DNA of 64,000 nt from CALCLY01 sp900552775 (GCA_937966555.1 CALCLY010000031.1:62001-126000), one strand, 5' to 3'; counted from the stretch's first letter, positions 8,879 through 17,345 are shown. Program-made: numbers and translations. Notes: generated by a model not told the origin, from the sequence alone.

Positions 8879-9385
8879 TCATTTGGGTGTTACAAACATA
8901 TTCATAAAGCGACCTTCAAGTTTAGGCTGCTTATCAACATTTCCGACCTCGGAAACACCTTCAGCAAATCTTTTTAAAATATCTTCGCCAAGTGCCGCAT
9001 GATGAAGCTCTCTTCCGCGGAAACGAACGGAAACCTTAACTTTGTCACCGTTTTTAAGAAACTTTATCGCATGATTAAGCTTAGTATTGAAATCATGGCT
9101 GTCAATAGACGGCGAAAGCCTTACTTCCTTGATTGCGACAACCTTTTGGTTTTTTCTTGCTTCCTTTTCCTTCTTTGCCGTTTCAAATTTATGCTTGCCG
9201 TAATCCATTATTCTGCATACGGGCGGTTCTGCCTTTGGCGCAATCTTAACCAAGTCAAGATTTTTGGCATATGCCATCTTCTGCGCTTCTTTTACCGCCA
9301 CAATGCCGAGCTGTGAGCCGTCACTGTCAATGAGTCGCACCTCCTTATCGCGGATTTCCTCATTAATCATCATTTCTTTAGCTAT
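8879..9385 (-). CDS. infC: Translation initiation factor IF-3 (ATA start)
   Basis: 168 aa if started at the ATA at 9385. GGAGGT ends eight bases before this ATA, whereas the first in-frame ATG (9373) is 20 bases away and the far upstream ATG (9484) lies inside the leader. The product begins (M)AKEMMINEEIRDKEVRLID and ends GRFMNMFVTPK; EPPVCRIMDYGKHKFE and FRGRELHHAALG are classic IF-3. Rare starts (ATT, ATA, ATC) in infC are known: IF-3 rejects non-standard starts and so limits its own synthesis. First gene of the L35/L20 operon. Confidence 0.94.
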   Translation of the reverse strand: MAKEMMINEEIRDKEVRLIDSDGSQLGIVAVKEAQKMAYAKNLDLVKIAPKAEPPVCRIMDYGKHKFETAKKEKEARKNQKVVAIKEVRLSPSIDSHDFNTKLNHAIKFLKNGDKVKVSVRFRGRELHHAALGEDILKRFAEGVSEVGNVDKQPKLEGRFMNMFVTPK

Positions 9386-9391
9386 TGCGAA

Positions 9392-9511
9392 ACACCTCCA
9401 AAAAAGTTTGTGCACAAAAAAATGCACCGCAAACAAGCAGCGCAAAACAAAAATTGCATATTTGCCATAAAGCTTTTGCCGCATGGCGAGAGTTAAACTC
9501 TGCTTGTTACT
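9392..9511 (-). ncRNA. infC leader, L20-type autoregulatory RNA
   Basis: About 120 bases of transcribed leader between the promoter and the infC ribosome site. A perfect 9-bp inverted repeat AACAAGCAG/CTGCTTGTT (9508-9500 with 9440-9432) closes a ~60-base internal region. A second hairpin GTGCA/TGCAC lies just before the Shine-Dalgarno. The position and a long-range stem enclosing smaller hairpins agree with the L20 leader family described for Firmicutes infC operons. The match is by position and architecture, not by a covariance search. Confidence 0.6.
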
Positions 9512-9517
9512 CTAAAT

Positions 9518-9546
9518 ATTATACATGCTTTTACCCTTTTTGTCAA
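9518..9546 (-). promoter_or_regulatory. Sigma-A promoter of infC-rpmI-rplT
   Basis: Minus strand TTGACA (9546-9541), 17-base spacer, TATAAT (9523-9518), a perfect consensus. The -35 lies only 7 bp past the stop of the hydE remnant. Confidence 0.88.
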
Positions 9547-9553
9547 GAGTTTT

Positions 9554-9939
9554 TTATATTTTACCGTTATTTTTTATTCCGCACATTACACCGTCCGTAA
9601 AGAAAGCGTCTTCTCCGCCCTGCAGCACAAACGTTCTGAAACCGAGTCCGTACCCTTCTTTGCAGCACGAAATTATTTCATCCTCCGAAAGGCGGTATCT
9701 TTGAGCATTTTTGTTATCACGGCGGATACCGCAGTAAAAGCAGTTGTTTTTGCAGTAATTCGTAAATTCCACAAGCCCGCGGATATACACTTCATTGCCG
9801 TAAATTTCTTTTCTGACGGAGTCCGCAGCGGCAAAAAGTTCTATGTCATCGCCCCGAAAAAGCAGCAGCGTGCGGAAATCATCATCACTCAGTGTTTGGT
9901 TTTTTTAAGTTCTTCTGTGAGAGCCGTATAATCTTTCAA
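9554..9939 (-). pseudogene. hydE: hydE remnant ([FeFe]-hydrogenase maturase), frameshifted and truncated
   Basis: A TTG at 9939 after AGGTGA starts LKDYTALTEELKKTK and meets a stop. One base over, the frame continues LSDDDFRTLLLFRGDD, then VYIRGLVEFTNYCKNNCFYC (the radical-SAM CxxxCxxC cluster), RRDNKNAQRYRLSEDEI and GFRTFVLQGGEDAFFTDG. This is the N-terminal third of HydE, the radical-SAM maturase that helps build the [FeFe]-hydrogenase H-cluster (normally ~350 aa). The reading ends at about 125 codons with TAA next to the infC promoter, so some two thirds of the gene is missing. Two lesions, a frameshift in an A-rich stretch and loss of the 3' part, make this a dead gene. A full copy elsewhere cannot be ruled out. 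Confidence 0.85.
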
Positions 9940-10004
9940 TTAAATCACCTTTTACTATTATACATACTTTGTCATAAAAAGTCAATTAATCTCACCGCAA
10001 AATA

Positions 10005-10033
10005 TTGCTTTCTTTTTCAAATTGTGATATGAT
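10005..10033 (+). promoter_or_regulatory. Probable promoter of the sialate-O-acetylesterase-like gene
   Basis: TTGCTT (10005-10010), 17 bases, TATGAT (10028-10033), 34 bases before the TTG start. Confidence 0.55.
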
Positions 10034-10066
10034 TATACTATTAATGTATTTTAAGGAGATGTAATT

Positions 10067-11569
10067 TTGAAGAAAAGTTTTTTCTCGGTTCTTTTTTTAA
10101 TATTCTTATTTGCAGTTTCCGTTTCGGCAGATGACCCTTCCGGCGCCTCAAATTTTGAGCTTGCTCCGTGCTTTGGCGACAACATGATTTTTCAGCAGAA
10201 CGAGCCTATCCGCATTTGGGGGACTTCAAGCGATGAAGGCGCAAATGTGAACGGCATTTTGGGCGATTCAATGGCAAGCGCCACCGTTAAAGACGGCAAG
10301 TGGGAGCTTTCGTTTGCTCCGCGTGTATATTCCTCCGAGCCGCTGACACTCGAGCTTTACGGAAATGAAGATTGCCGCTTTCAGAGCCTCGAAAACATTA
10401 ATATAGGCGATGTATGGTTTTTTATAGGTCAGTCAAACATTGAATACACATCGGCAATTGCACCCGAATTTGAAGAATATGCTGCATCTTTGCGCGGAAA
10501 CGAAAACATTCGCCTTCTGCATGTGCCGAAAGAAGGTTTTGTAAACGATGTACGCTGGCGCAATTTTTCGCGTTTTTCCGCCTATCCTTCAAGTGCTCTC
10601 GGAAGCTTTTTTGCAAAATTTACAAGTGACGCTTTGGGGAACGAAGTGCCTCTCGGCATTGTAAGCCTCGGCTACAAAGGCAGACCGATAAGCGATTTTA
10701 TGCCCGGAAAATCCGATATATATCAAAATGCGCTTTCCGTTTTGGAACGTTTTCCCGTGCGCGGCATCGTATGGTATCAAGGTGAAGCAGACGCGGCTCA
10801 GTACAGCTATTATGCCGAAAAACTCAAAAGTTACATAGAGTATCAGCGCAGTGTCAAAGAACTTGATAATGCCGAATTTCCGTTTTATGTCATGGAACTT
10901 CCTCCTTGTTTTTCGGGCAATGAGGCGGGACGGCAATATATCGATTTCGGCGCCGTGCGCGCGGAAACAGGTTCGCTTCCGCTTTCGGTAAACAATATGT
11001 ACATATGCCCTTCTTCCGACATGTGGGATAATCCGTCATACGAAAACAGCCTTCACCCACCGATAAAATACCGTATGGCGCAAAGGCTGTCGCTTATGGT
11101 TTTGTCAAAAGAATATGGGTTCGGATCGTGCGATTTGTTTTTCGGTCCCGTAATCTCCGAATACTCTTATGCGGACAATGCAAAATCAGTTCGCATTAAA
11201 TTTAAAAACTGCGGAGACGGACTTATTGCAAACGGCGGTCTGCACGGATTCACCGTAATCGGTAAAAACTGGAATGCCATAAATGATTATACCGCCAAAA
11301 TCGAATCGCCCGACAGTGTTTTAATATCCGCAAACGAAGATATTTATATAGTTAAATATGCCGCGGACACCGAAGATGTCTTCGGGAAAAATATAACACT
11401 TTCAAACTCTTCATCCGTACCTGCCGCAGCTTTTTCCGTAACGCTCCAGTCTCCGCCGCTTTCTGCAGCTCAGAAATTTGCTTCGGCTTACGGTGTTTAC
11501 ATTAAAATAGTTCTGTGCATGATTCTTCTTGCCGCGCTCTGCTTTGTTTCAAGGCTCGGACGCAAGTAA
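10067..11569 (+). CDS. Secreted, membrane-anchored sialate O-acetylesterase-like (SGNH) protein
   Basis: 500 aa from a TTG start (AGGAGA seven bases upstream). A signal peptide (KSFFSVLFLIFLFAVSVSA) is followed by a beta-rich domain and an SGNH/SASA esterase domain. GQSNIEY near residue 125 supplies the nucleophile Ser, WYQGEADAAQ the second block, and SLHPPIKYRMAQRL the catalytic His. The usual GQSNM is GQSNI here. A C-terminal helix (IVLCMILLAALCFVS) followed by RLGRK anchors it to the membrane. Such enzymes remove O-acetyl groups from sialic acid or plant and host glycans. It converges on the WG/stalk gene. Confidence 0.8.
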   Translation: MKKSFFSVLFLIFLFAVSVSADDPSGASNFELAPCFGDNMIFQQNEPIRIWGTSSDEGANVNGILGDSMASATVKDGKWELSFAPRVYSSEPLTLELYGNEDCRFQSLENINIGDVWFFIGQSNIEYTSAIAPEFEEYAASLRGNENIRLLHVPKEGFVNDVRWRNFSRFSAYPSSALGSFFAKFTSDALGNEVPLGIVSLGYKGRPISDFMPGKSDIYQNALSVLERFPVRGIVWYQGEADAAQYSYYAEKLKSYIEYQRSVKELDNAEFPFYVMELPPCFSGNEAGRQYIDFGAVRAETGSLPLSVNNMYICPSSDMWDNPSYENSLHPPIKYRMAQRLSLMVLSKEYGFGSCDLFFGPVISEYSYADNAKSVRIKFKNCGDGLIANGGLHGFTVIGKNWNAINDYTAKIESPDSVLISANEDIYIVKYAADTEDVFGKNITLSNSSSVPAAAFSVTLQSPPLSAAQKFASAYGVYIKIVLCMILLAALCFVSRLGRK

Positions 11570-11603
11570 TTTTCAATGACCAAGCACAAGCACTGACGCT
11601 TTT

Positions 11604-13181
11604 TTAAGCATCGGCCTGTGAAATATAAACGCATCTCGTGTCTTCATCCCACTGCACATTACACATCAAAAGCTCGCAGCAAACGCGAAGCGGAAGAAAT
11701 GTTCTTCCGTCTTTTATAACGGGCGGCGCATCGGTGCTCACCGTATTGGCGCCGTCCGAAATAATGTCACTCTCTATTACCATTTTTATTTCTTTGTTTT
11801 CTTTTAAAACCGTAACCTCTCTCTTTACTCCGTCCCACAAAACCTCGGCGCCCAGTGCTTCTGAAACGGCTCTCACGGGAACCATTGTTCTGCTGTTTTG
11901 AATATACGCCGGCACATCGCAAAAAACTTCTTTTCCGTCTTTAAAAATCGAAATATCAAGCGGATTTTTTATATATCCCCATTTTCCTTCCGCATTTCTT
12001 GCCGCGGCAACTCCTTCGGAAAAGCCGTAAATTTCCGTAACTGACGTATCTGTTATTTTGTTTCCGTCATAATTGTAAAATGCTGCCTTACCGTCTTTCA
12101 AGGCATATAAAACCCCGTCTCCCAAATCCGTTATTTTATCGTACTCGGGCGCCAGCGCCATTTCTCCGCCGCCGTTTACAATTCCGTAGTACACATGCGG
12201 GCTGCTTTCCGTAAAATCTTCCGCCTTCACCAGAACACGCGCCACGCTTGATTTATACGGATATCCTTGAGAGCTTACGGAAATTCCGTCAAATGAATCA
12301 TAAATCTTTTCGCCTTTATTATTCAAAATAAAAGCGTTTGAAACAACAAAACAGTCTCCGAAATTCTGTATGGTTCCGTAAATCATCGGTATTATAATAT
12401 TCCCCTGCGCGTCTGTTACGCCAAAATTGTCATTTTCGTCATAAATAATGTTATACTTTCCGCCGCAAACCGCCTGATACCCTCCGTTTTCTGACAGGTT
12501 GCCGTTTTTATCCGTTATCATACTTACGCCGTTGCTTACGCACGCGGTTCCGTCAATAAATACGCTTGCCACCCACCATGTCGGAGGGATAACAGCTTCT
12601 CCTTTTAAATTAATATATCCCCATTTTCCGCATGTATATGTTCCGTAGGTACTTAATATTCCTTCGGATCCTATGCGCGCCATGCCGTCATAAAATCCAT
12701 CGGCATAATCAAATGTGCACGCAATAACCTCTTTGCCTTCGGAATTAATAAAACCAAATTTATTTCCTCTGCTCACGCGTATGAGATCCGATTCTCCGTC
12801 ACCGTCCGAGATTGACATCGGGTACCATGTTTTCTCGGCATTGCTGCCCTTTCCCTGTTCCTTAAAATAAGCATCATATATAAAATCCGTAAGTTTCTCG
12901 CCGTTGGCATTGTAAAAAGCGGTTTTGCCGTCCTCTCCCAAAACCTCCAGAAGTCCGTTGGCACGTATATTCCATTCATAGCCTTCGGGAAGCACAGCAA
13001 ACGTCCCGTCTCTCTTTACAGCGGCGCGGCGCCCGTTCTCATCAGTTACATCTGCAAGCGAACCCACAAATTTCCGTGCATTCAAAAAGTGCGGTTCTAT
13101 TACATATTTTTCCGCAGCCTCAGCGCTACCTCCGCAAATTAATGCCGCACACAGAGCAATTACCAAGAAAGTTTTATTCAT
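11604..13181 (-). CDS. Secreted WG-repeat protein with C-terminal stalk (copper amine oxidase N-like) domains
   Basis: 525 aa from the ATG at 13181 (GGAGAT ten bases upstream); the longer frame start would precede the signal peptide MNKTFLVIALCAALICGGSAEA, so it is rejected. The body has WG-type repeats (KFGFINSEGKEVIA, KWGYINLKGEAVIP, NFGVTDAQGNIIIP, KWGYIKNPLD), a beta-propeller-like repeat. Two stalk motifs follow near the C-terminus (SRTMVPVRAVSEALGAEVLW and GRTFLPLRVCCELL). Both modules are common in secreted clostridial proteins and are thought to bind ligands or the wall. No enzyme motif. Own promoter at 13218-13246. Confidence 0.8.
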   Translation of the reverse strand: MNKTFLVIALCAALICGGSAEAAEKYVIEPHFLNARKFVGSLADVTDENGRRAAVKRDGTFAVLPEGYEWNIRANGLLEVLGEDGKTAFYNANGEKLTDFIYDAYFKEQGKGSNAEKTWYPMSISDGDGESDLIRVSRGNKFGFINSEGKEVIACTFDYADGFYDGMARIGSEGILSTYGTYTCGKWGYINLKGEAVIPPTWWVASVFIDGTACVSNGVSMITDKNGNLSENGGYQAVCGGKYNIIYDENDNFGVTDAQGNIIIPMIYGTIQNFGDCFVVSNAFILNNKGEKIYDSFDGISVSSQGYPYKSSVARVLVKAEDFTESSPHVYYGIVNGGGEMALAPEYDKITDLGDGVLYALKDGKAAFYNYDGNKITDTSVTEIYGFSEGVAAARNAEGKWGYIKNPLDISIFKDGKEVFCDVPAYIQNSRTMVPVRAVSEALGAEVLWDGVKREVTVLKENKEIKMVIESDIISDGANTVSTDAPPVIKDGRTFLPLRVCCELLMCNVQWDEDTRCVYISQADA

Positions 13182-13217
13182 ATTAAAGCTCATCTCCTTG
13201 CTTTTTATTTCAAAATC

Positions 13218-13246
13218 ATTATACACGAAAATAAAAAACAAGTCAA
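13218..13246 (-). promoter_or_regulatory. Promoter of the WG/stalk gene
   Basis: Minus strand TTGACT (13246-13241), 17 bases, TATAAT (13223-13218). Its -35 is the left arm of the palindrome AGTCAA-GCA-TTGACT shared with the divergent promoter. Confidence 0.82.
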
Positions 13247-13249
13247 GCA

Positions 13250-13278
13250 TTGACTTTACGTGAAAAATATAGTAAAAT
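13250..13278 (+). promoter_or_regulatory. Promoter of the YgjV-like gene
   Basis: TTGACT (13250-13255), 17 bases, TAAAAT (13273-13278), 29 bases before the ATG. Its -35 is three bases from the opposite -35 of the divergent gene. Confidence 0.75.
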
Positions 13279-13306
13279 AACTAACTGAACAGAAAGGAAG
13301 AAAAAG

Positions 13307-13831
13307 ATGAATAAAATTACAATTTTAGCTCAGGCTGTCGGGATTCTGGCTCTTATCATAGCCGTTATATCATTTCAGCAGCGCGACATTAAAAAGCTGA
13401 TTTTATGTCAGCTTCTATCAAACATAACGTTTGGCATACACTTTGCCATGATAGGTGCATACACAGGCTCGGTTTTAAACATAATATCCGCCCTGCGTGC
13501 AGTGGTTTTTTATTTTAAAGGCAAAAAGGCATGGGCATCGCTTCCCGTGTGGCCCTGGATTTTTATAGGACTGTTTGCAGTATCCACGGCATTTACCTGG
13601 GAAGGCGCACTTAGTATACTCCCGTTTTTGGGCTGCGCGGTATATACATACTCACTCAATTTAAAAAACGCTTCGCTTGCAAGAAAATTTATATGGCTCT
13701 CGTCTCCTTTGTGGCTTGTATATAATGCGGCAAGCGGCTCCGTGGGCGGTGCAGTAACGGAAATCATAAACCTTTTTTCGATTATCATCGCGGTTTTAAG
13801 ACTTGATATTAAGAAAAAAAAGAACGGCTGA
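13307..13831 (+). CDS. YgjV-like inner membrane protein
   Basis: 174 aa with about five or six hydrophobic helices (AVGILALIIAVISF, LLSNITFGIHFAMIGAYTG, WPWIFIGLFAVSTAF, LSILPFLGCAVYTYSL, FIWLSSPLWLVYN, EIINLFSIIIAVLRL) and a basic tail. The repeated Q/N/E-containing helices and overall plan match the YgjV (Imp-YgjV) family, which is of unknown function. AAGGAAG precedes the ATG. Its TGA stop is the loop of the terminator that follows. Confidence 0.75.
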   Translation: MNKITILAQAVGILALIIAVISFQQRDIKKLILCQLLSNITFGIHFAMIGAYTGSVLNIISALRAVVFYFKGKKAWASLPVWPWIFIGLFAVSTAFTWEGALSILPFLGCAVYTYSLNLKNASLARKFIWLSSPLWLVYNAASGSVGGAVTEIINLFSIIIAVLRLDIKKKKNG

Positions 13832-13840
13832 GCCGTTCTT
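13820..13840. terminator. Bidirectional terminator between converging genes
   Basis: AAGAACGGC (13820-13828), loop TGA, GCCGTTCTT (13832-13840), flanked by A8 and T9 runs, so it works on both strands. The loop is the stop codon of the YgjV-like gene. Confidence 0.88.
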
Positions 13841-13853
13841 TTTTTGTTAAGTC

Positions 13854-14939
13854 TTAATCTTCTATTATAACTTCATGTCCCGTTTCAGCCGATTTATACA
13901 CAGCGTCAAGAATTTTCATGATTTCAATACCGTCTTCCGCCGGTGCCATGCATTCTTCTTTGCCGAGAATACAGTCTGCAAAATGAGTGATTTCTCTTGC
14001 AAACACATCGTCAAACGTAACATGCTCCGAAGTAAAGCCCGTGGGGGTTGCAAATTTCATATCGGTCATATAGCCGTTTCTGTCTTTGCACAAAACAACT
14101 TCCGGATTCACCGTAACGCCGCCCTTATCCGTAAAAAGTTCATATTTACCAACACCCTCGGGTATATCGAGCGAGAAACTTGCCTCTATGGAAATGACCG
14201 CTCCGTTATCATATCTTATCATAGCCGTTGCCAGATCCTCAACATCACACACAATATTATCTACCTTTGTTGTTGAAACATAATCTTTCGGAGTCTTAAT
14301 ATTCGGTCTGTTCAGAAGCTTTTGGAACGTTGCGCCGTAAACCGAAACAGGCTTCGGATTGCCCATAAGCCAGCGCGTTAAATCGATTACGTGCACGCCG
14401 AGATCAATAAGCGGTCCGCCGCCGGAATACGATTTGTCTCCGAACCAGCCTTCAGGGTTGCCGTTTCTTCTTAAATATGTAGCTTTTCCGTAATAGAAAT
14501 CGCCGAGTTCGCCGTTTTTGCGGAGCTCGTTTATCATCTGAGCGTCATCGCCGTAACGTCTTACAAAGCCAATCATCAAAACCTTGCCCGCTTTATCCGC
14601 AGCAGCTTTCATTTCCTTTGCCGCTTCTGTGCTTACGGACATGGGTTTCTCGCACAAAACATGCTTGCCGGCATTGAGTGCCGCTATTACACACGGCGCA
14701 TGCGCACTGTTCCATGTGCATACGCTGACAGCGTCAAGTTCCGGAAGTGCAAGCATCTCGTTATAATCCGTAAAAAGCTTTTCAACACCGTGTTTTTTGC
14801 CGTTTTCTTCGAGTTTTTCGCGGTCTATATCACAGAAAGCGTAAAGCTCTGTATTTTCGTTTCTCTTATAGCCTTCAATATGGCTCTGGGCAATATTTCC
14901 GACGCCTATTATGCCTATCTTAAGCTTTTTTTCAGCCAT
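13854..14939 (-). CDS. Gfo/Idh/MocA family sugar oxidoreductase
   Basis: 361 aa from the ATG at 14939 (GGAGGG eight bases before it). N-terminal Rossmann domain with KIGIIGVGNIAQSHIEGY, then SVCTWNSAHAPCVIAALNAG and the invariant EKP in GKHVLCEKPMS. The C-terminal half has LGVHVIDLTRWLMGNP, which carries the His/Asp pair usually involved in catalysis. These NAD(P)-dependent enzymes oxidise sugars, inositols or glycosides. Its start overlaps the stop of the upstream isomerase by 8 bp, so the two act in one pathway under the divergent AraC regulator. The substrate is unknown. Confidence 0.88.
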   Translation of the reverse strand: MAEKKLKIGIIGVGNIAQSHIEGYKRNENTELYAFCDIDREKLEENGKKHGVEKLFTDYNEMLALPELDAVSVCTWNSAHAPCVIAALNAGKHVLCEKPMSVSTEAAKEMKAAADKAGKVLMIGFVRRYGDDAQMINELRKNGELGDFYYGKATYLRRNGNPEGWFGDKSYSGGGPLIDLGVHVIDLTRWLMGNPKPVSVYGATFQKLLNRPNIKTPKDYVSTTKVDNIVCDVEDLATAMIRYDNGAVISIEASFSLDIPEGVGKYELFTDKGGVTVNPEVVLCKDRNGYMTDMKFATPTGFTSEHVTFDDVFAREITHFADCILGKEECMAPAEDGIEIMKILDAVYKSAETGHEVIIED

Positions 14940-15792
14940 TCTTTCTGCCCTCCTCAATTTGCTTTGTCAAAAAGTCAACAGCTGTTTTAATGTCTGCCGC
15001 CGGGTCATCTCCGACTTCGCGCTCAATTGTCAGGAATCCTTTGTAACCTATATCGTCAAGTGCTTTAAGGTAACTCTTAAAGTCTACGCTGCCGGTTCCC
15101 AAAGGCACTTCTTCAAATGCCTTTGCACTTTGAATTTCGCTTTCAATATCTCCGTAAATAATTCTCGGATCAACATCAAGAAGCTTAATTCCGTCTTTGG
15201 CATGTGTGTGAACTATATAGTCGGAAAGAGTGTACACAGCCTTTGTCGGATCGTCACCCGTAACCATAACAAAGTTTGCAGGATCAAGGTTTACGGCAAC
15301 ACCTGTTGAACCGAGAGTGTCTAAAAAACCTTTAAGAGTTACGGCAGTTTCGGGACCCGTTTCAATTGCAAAATGAGCGCCGCAACTGTCTGCAAACTGT
15401 GAAAGTTCGTAGCATGCCTTCTGCATAACGGAAAATCTTTCGCAGTTTTTGTCCTCCGGAACAACGCCTATATGAGTTGTAACTATGTTGCACTCCATGT
15501 CGAGAGCAAGCTCAAGTATTCTTTTTGAGCGCTCAACAAGATACGGATTCTGGTCTTCTTCCGCAAAGCCTTTGCCGAGGTCTCCGCAGATCGCGGAAAA
15601 CTTAAGTCCGTTTGACTTTACAAAATCCAAGAGTTCTTTTCTTTTCTCGCGCGTGAGCGAATCGGGACAGTTTTCTCCGTATGTGGAGTACATCTGAAGA
15701 CCTTTTGCGCCGAGCTCAGCAGCCTTTTTCACTGCGCTTTTTGTATCTGTTTTAAACGAATCAATTATTACACCAATAGAAAAATCGTACAT
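14932..15792 (-). CDS. Sugar phosphate isomerase/epimerase (AP endonuclease 2 fold)
   Basis: 286 aa from MYDFSIGV at 15792, six bases after GGAGGT; the 42-codon upstream extension contains the promoter. TIM-barrel family with metal-binding residues in VTTHIGVVPED, AIETGPET, NLDPANFVM, HTHAKDG and TIEREVGDDP. Such proteins include xylose-isomerase-like and inosose or tagatose epimerases. Overlap with the Gfo/Idh/MocA gene supports a two-gene sugar or polyol catabolic operon. Confidence 0.85.
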   Translation of the reverse strand: MYDFSIGVIIDSFKTDTKSAVKKAAELGAKGLQMYSTYGENCPDSLTREKRKELLDFVKSNGLKFSAICGDLGKGFAEEDQNPYLVERSKRILELALDMECNIVTTHIGVVPEDKNCERFSVMQKACYELSQFADSCGAHFAIETGPETAVTLKGFLDTLGSTGVAVNLDPANFVMVTGDDPTKAVYTLSDYIVHTHAKDGIKLLDVDPRIIYGDIESEIQSAKAFEEVPLGTGSVDFKSYLKALDDIGYKGFLTIEREVGDDPAADIKTAVDFLTKQIEEGRKNG

Positions 15793-15823
15793 GTTTATAC
15801 CTCCAAACATTTTTAGTATTTTA

Positions 15824-15852
15824 AGTATATACCATATATTGAATCCTGTAAA
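15824..15852 (-). promoter_or_regulatory. Promoter of the isomerase-oxidoreductase pair
   Basis: Minus strand TTTACA (15852-15847), 17 bases, TATACT (15829-15824). The weak -35 fits activator dependence. Confidence 0.6.
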
Positions 15853-15896
15853 TGAATTTTCTTGCTGATTTTTAACACAATATTGCTTTTTTTCAC

Positions 15897-15925
15897 TTGC
15901 TTTATGTAAAGAAATCATATATAAT
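15897..15925 (+). promoter_or_regulatory. Promoter of the divergent AraC regulator
   Basis: TTGCTT (15897-15902), 17 bases, TATAAT (15920-15925), 36 bases before the ATG. The 44 bases between the two divergent -35 boxes are where an AraC site would be expected; I could not define one. Confidence 0.65.
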
Positions 15926-15960
15926 TAATATAAATAAAACTTTTTGAAAGGATTTTTGCC

Positions 15961-16788
15961 ATGCGCAATGCAAGATATGAGCTGCATACACACACAGATC
16001 CGAATTTTCCAATACTTTTTCACTTTGATACATTGCTTTCGGAACACGATTTTTGCGACACCCACTGGCACGACGCACTGGAGATACTGTATTTCAGAGA
16101 AGGCAGGGCAAACGTGACTGTAAATGCCGAAACTTTTTCTGCCGAATGCGACGATATTATAATTATAAATCCAAACTGCGTGCACCACGTTGACCCGATT
16201 GGCGGAACCGTCAAATACTACTGCCTCATAATCTCAACCGAATATTGCGAAAAGCTCGGTTTTTCCGTGACAAGCGAAAACCTTTGCCCGGTAATCAAAG
16301 ATGCACGCGTATCCGGTTTATACGAAGGTATTTGTTCCGAACTGCAACTGCATGACAAATATTCAAAAGAAGGTGCAAAAGGTTATATTTCGGTTATGCT
16401 CTCCTATATTTTCAGAAAATATGTCAGTGAAGCTTCGCCCGAGCTTGCACATAACGACGTAAAAGCCGAAGCCGTTAAAACGGCAATACGTTACATTCGC
16501 AAAAATTACACGGAACCTGTTAAAGTTGAAGACATTGCCGAAGAATGTATGCTGAGCAAATATTATTTTTGCCGAATATTCAAAAACATAACAGGTTCAA
16601 CCGTTATAAAATACCTCAACATGTACCGCTGCATGAAAGCACGCGAGCTTCTCTCAAGCGGAAAATATACGGTCTCCGAAGCGGCTCTTGAATGCGGTTT
16701 TGAAAATATGTCATATTTTTCCAAAACATATAAAGCGTACAGCGGCAGCGTTCCGTCTATGGCAAAAAAAATACCTGAAAACGGTTGA
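15961..16788 (+). CDS. AraC-family transcriptional regulator with cupin sensor
   Basis: 275 aa. N-terminal cupin-like sensor (HTHTDPNFPILFHF, DTHWHDALEILYF, NPNCVHHVD) and two C-terminal helix-turn-helix motifs (VEDIAEECMLSKYYFCRIFK; VSEAALECGFENMSYFSKTY). It is divergent from the isomerase/oxidoreductase operon and most simply controls it in response to a sugar. Confidence 0.9.
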   Translation: MRNARYELHTHTDPNFPILFHFDTLLSEHDFCDTHWHDALEILYFREGRANVTVNAETFSAECDDIIIINPNCVHHVDPIGGTVKYYCLIISTEYCEKLGFSVTSENLCPVIKDARVSGLYEGICSELQLHDKYSKEGAKGYISVMLSYIFRKYVSEASPELAHNDVKAEAVKTAIRYIRKNYTEPVKVEDIAEECMLSKYYFCRIFKNITGSTVIKYLNMYRCMKARELLSSGKYTVSEAALECGFENMSYFSKTYKAYSGSVPSMAKKIPENG

Positions 16789-16813
16789 ATTATTTTTTAT
16801 TTTGTGATAATAT
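16785..16813 (+). promoter_or_regulatory. Possible promoter of the VOC gene
   Basis: TTGAAT (16785-16790, overlapping the AraC stop), 17 bases, TAATAT (16808-16813). Weak match to consensus. Confidence 0.35.
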
Positions 16814-16883
16814 ATTGTTTGGAAATATTGGCAGAGCCCGGCTGCCGAATCAAAATACAAACGGGCAGAACGGAGAATAAAAA

Positions 16884-17267
16884 ATGATAGCAGGTATTGA
16901 ACACATCGCGGTATGTTCCAAGGACACAGCCGCACTTAAGGATTGGTATATCAAAGTCTTCGGCATGAAGCAGGTTTATGACAACGGAAAAGGCACATAT
17001 TTTGTTGCCGCTGCCGACGGTTCAATGATAGAAATCATAAAAGAAACGTCATCTTTTGAAAAAACCGAAATGTTTGCCGGTGGCATACGCCACTTTGCTC
17101 TTTCCGTAACGGCAGACGAATTTGACCCGATGGTAGAAAAAATCAAAGCCGCAGGAGCTGAAACACTCACGGAACCTACGGAAAAAAACGGAATCAGAAC
17201 ATATTTCTTCCGTGATCCGGACGGAAATATATTCCATCTTATATACAGACCCAATCCTCTTGTATAA
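16884..17267 (+). CDS. VOC (glyoxalase/bleomycin-resistance fold) protein
   Basis: 127 aa, one pair of betaalphabetabetabeta units. EHIAVCSKDTAALKDWYIKV, the metal-type residues His/Glu (EHIAV, SMIEII, RHFAL, IFHLIY) and FFRDPDGNIFHLIYRP are typical. GGAG lies eight bases before the ATG. Possible lactoylglutathione-lyase-like or dioxygenase-like enzyme; substrate unknown. Follows the AraC gene on the same strand after 95 bp. Confidence 0.82.
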   Translation: MIAGIEHIAVCSKDTAALKDWYIKVFGMKQVYDNGKGTYFVAAADGSMIEIIKETSSFEKTEMFAGGIRHFALSVTADEFDPMVEKIKAAGAETLTEPTEKNGIRTYFFRDPDGNIFHLIYRPNPLV

Positions 17268-17290
17268 TCATAATTTTCCTAAAGATAAGA

Positions 17291-17324
17291 AGGTGCAGCA
17301 AAACAAAATCGTTTTGCTGCACTT
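17291..17324. terminator. Strong terminator after the VOC gene
   Basis: GTGCAGCAAAAC (17293-17304), 6-base loop, GTTTTGCTGCAC (17311-17322), extended by A-U and G-U pairs, then TTCGTTTTTTT on the plus strand. It may also end the minus-strand arg/nuclease transcript. Confidence 0.85.
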
Positions 17325-17345
17325 CGTTTTTTTAATTCTTTGTAT

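Noticed and set aside
9386..9484. infC starting at the upstream ATG (9484)
   Set aside because: That stretch is the structured leader, gives a hydrophobic tail foreign to IF-3, and lacks a ribosome site.
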